Assembly (NCBI GenBank): GCA_900321595.1
Contig: ONWP01000286.1
Span: 1-6,709 of the forward strand
DNA length: 6,709 bases
Direction of reading: 5' to 3'
DNA from: an uncultured Eubacteriales bacterium
GTDB taxonomy: Bacteria > Bacillota > Clostridia > Oscillospirales > Acutalibacteraceae
This document shows positions 5,583 to 6,709 of the stretch, piece after piece. Below the pieces are notes generated by a model. The model was not told where the DNA came from. It saw nothing but the letters and a program-made list of their open reading frames with translations, and made no database searches. How positions within the stretch are numbered: position 1 is the stretch's first letter; each line of letters opens with the position of its first letter. The position numbers and the translations under genes were made by a program.

Positions 5583-5592
5583 ATATTACAAT
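5564..5592 (+). promoter_or_regulatory. Strong sigma-A type promoter of the lipoprotein gene
   Basis: A perfect -35 box TTGACA (5564-5569) is followed after 17 bases by TACAAT (5587-5592), one mismatch from consensus, with an AT-rich spacer. Transcription should start near 5599, leaving a leader of about 65 bases before the ATG at 5664. That leader contains a small hairpin, GGAAA (5612-5616) with TTTCC (5630-5634), whose role is unclear. This is the best promoter match in the window. Confidence 0.8.
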
Positions 5593-5663
5593 CAACAATG
5601 TATTTTCGTAAGGAAACGCTTTGCCCGCATTTCCGTATGCTTCTGACCGGAGGATGAATCGAT

Positions 5664-6704
5664 ATGAAACGTATGCGGATCCTGTCCGCGGTTCTCGCCG
5701 CGGTGATGATGCTGAGCCTTTTTGCCGGATGCGCAAAGAGGGATGCAGACAAACAGATGAAGCCGGACGGCAGCGGCGCAGCGGAAACCGGCGCAGAGCT
5801 CTCTTCATTCACAAAGAATACCGCAGAGGGGCAGTTCGAGCCTGTCGGGGATAATGGGAATCGATTCGGCCGCGTCGAATCGCGGATGGATGAAGACGGC
5901 AACCCGGTATACGCAATAGCTTTGAACACAAAATTCAGCGGATTTGAAGGATCCGGCAGTTACACATATTGCAAAGCGCTGCAGTATTATTTCGAAATCA
6001 GTAATCTGTCTTCAGAAGAAGTCGAAGATACAGGAGACTTGAACTGCGTCGGCGTCGCGGACGCGGAGGGGCATGTGATCGTACCCGCGAAATATGCCGC
6101 CGTCGTCGAGCTCAACGAGCGGTATATCCGCGCGTATCAGGTTTCAAAAGAGGTGGAAAACGAGGAAGAAGCGCTGCTGGTGCTTCCGGGTGCGGACGGG
6201 GAGAAATACTATCAGGGAAGCTGGTATATTTTCGACGTCCTCGACGCGTCAGAGGCTGTCGCTGTAGGGACGAAGTCGTATCAGGCGACCGCGGACGGCG
6301 GTGAACTGACGTACTATGGTGACGATGGAATCGAACAGCATATCAGCAGCAGCATTCAGGACCGACGACAGATCACGGAAAATACATATATTCTGGAAAA
6401 TGAAAAAGCCGGACTTTTGTATACCGAGGACGGCAGATTTGTCAGAATGTTCTCCCGGGAAGGCTTTTATTTGATGAACGAAACGGTTGCCGACGACAGC
6501 AAAACGTATCTGATCGCGGAAAAACAGGATGAAGAAAACGGATCGGAATATGTTTTGATGACTGAGAACGGAGAGATCGCTTCTGCGCCCCTTCCGGATA
6601 AGCCGAACAGGATCGCTGACGTGGTGATCTATCTGGAAAACGGGAGCGAGGTTAGTTTTGACGGAAAGCAGTCGGAAGCGGCAAGCGGCGACGTTGTATC
6701 CTGA
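5664..6704 (+). CDS. Lipoprotein of unknown function with a WG-repeat-like segment
   Basis: The 346-residue product opens with a lipoprotein signal: basic MKRMR, a hydrophobic stretch at about 6-21 and the lipobox LFAGC, with C23 as the lipidated residue. It should be anchored to the outer face of the membrane. A flexible polar linker (about 24-60) follows. Most of the rest is acidic, with alternating strands and no family I recognise. Residues around GVADAEGHVIVPAKYAAVVE, near the middle of the first half, resemble one WG/KWG repeat (Gl.D..G..viP.kY..i), and later short stretches such as LLYTEDGRFVRMF are weakly similar. WG-repeat proteins are often surface proteins, but this does not give a function. 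Start choice: GGAGG (5649-5653) lies 10 bases before the ATG; the ATG at 5654 is out of frame. Past the signal peptide it is visibly less GC-rich than the operon. It ends 5 bases before the window edge, so its neighbours are unknown. Confidence 0.85.
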   Translation: MKRMRILSAVLAAVMMLSLFAGCAKRDADKQMKPDGSGAAETGAELSSFTKNTAEGQFEPVGDNGNRFGRVESRMDEDGNPVYAIALNTKFSGFEGSGSYTYCKALQYYFEISNLSSEEVEDTGDLNCVGVADAEGHVIVPAKYAAVVELNERYIRAYQVSKEVENEEEALLVLPGADGEKYYQGSWYIFDVLDASEAVAVGTKSYQATADGGELTYYGDDGIEQHISSSIQDRRQITENTYILENEKAGLLYTEDGRFVRMFSREGFYLMNETVADDSKTYLIAEKQDEENGSEYVLMTENGEIASAPLPDKPNRIADVVIYLENGSEVSFDGKQSEAASGDVVS

Positions 6705-6709
6705 TCGAG

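Overview
The window looks like a chromosomal fragment from a GC-rich member of the Clostridia. An Oscillospirales or Christensenellales type gut or rumen bacterium is my best guess. The grounds are a dockerin-type calcium-binding module on a secreted protein, Gram-positive style lipoproteins and ribosome-binding sites, sigma-A type promoters, and RqcH and MnaA homologues of Firmicutes type. The taxon is inferred from gene style; no marker gene is present.

Layout. Positions 1-90 hold the last 29 codons of a plus-strand gene that begins outside the window. A 9-bp hairpin at 96-124 separates it from a convergent minus-strand gene (130-1299). That gene encodes a secreted protein with an N-terminal dockerin-like module followed by about eight YD (RHS-type) repeats. 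Positions 1300-1437 are a divergent control region with one promoter in each direction and a perfect 11-bp inverted repeat that surrounds the minus-strand -35 box.

Positions 1438-5540 form a tightly packed plus-strand operon of four genes: an FMN-binding pyridoxamine-phosphate-oxidase/NimA-like protein, a NIF3-like dinuclear metal protein, the ribosome quality control factor RqcH, and the non-hydrolysing UDP-GlcNAc 2-epimerase MnaA/WecB. The nif3-like/rqcH and rqcH/mnaA junctions overlap by 10 and 4 bases. The striking feature is that rqcH is cut by one in-frame TGA at 3679-3681. The frame is otherwise open for the full 580 codons and all recognisable motifs are present on both sides. The operon ends at a small hairpin plus T6 tract (5552-5582) that shares bases with a strong promoter (5564-5592) for a lipoprotein gene (5664-6704) with a weak WG-repeat-like segment.

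How it works together. The operon looks like housekeeping: a redox or flavin protein, a conserved metal protein, stalled-ribosome rescue, and supply of UDP-ManNAc for envelope glycopolymers. The flanking genes are exported proteins of unknown function with lower GC content than the operon. I found no CRISPR array, insertion sequence, tRNA or rRNA, and no clear sign of an undescribed multi-gene system. The best leads are the interrupted rqcH, the mosaic dockerin/YD gene, and two promoters whose -35 box sits inside a hairpin loop.
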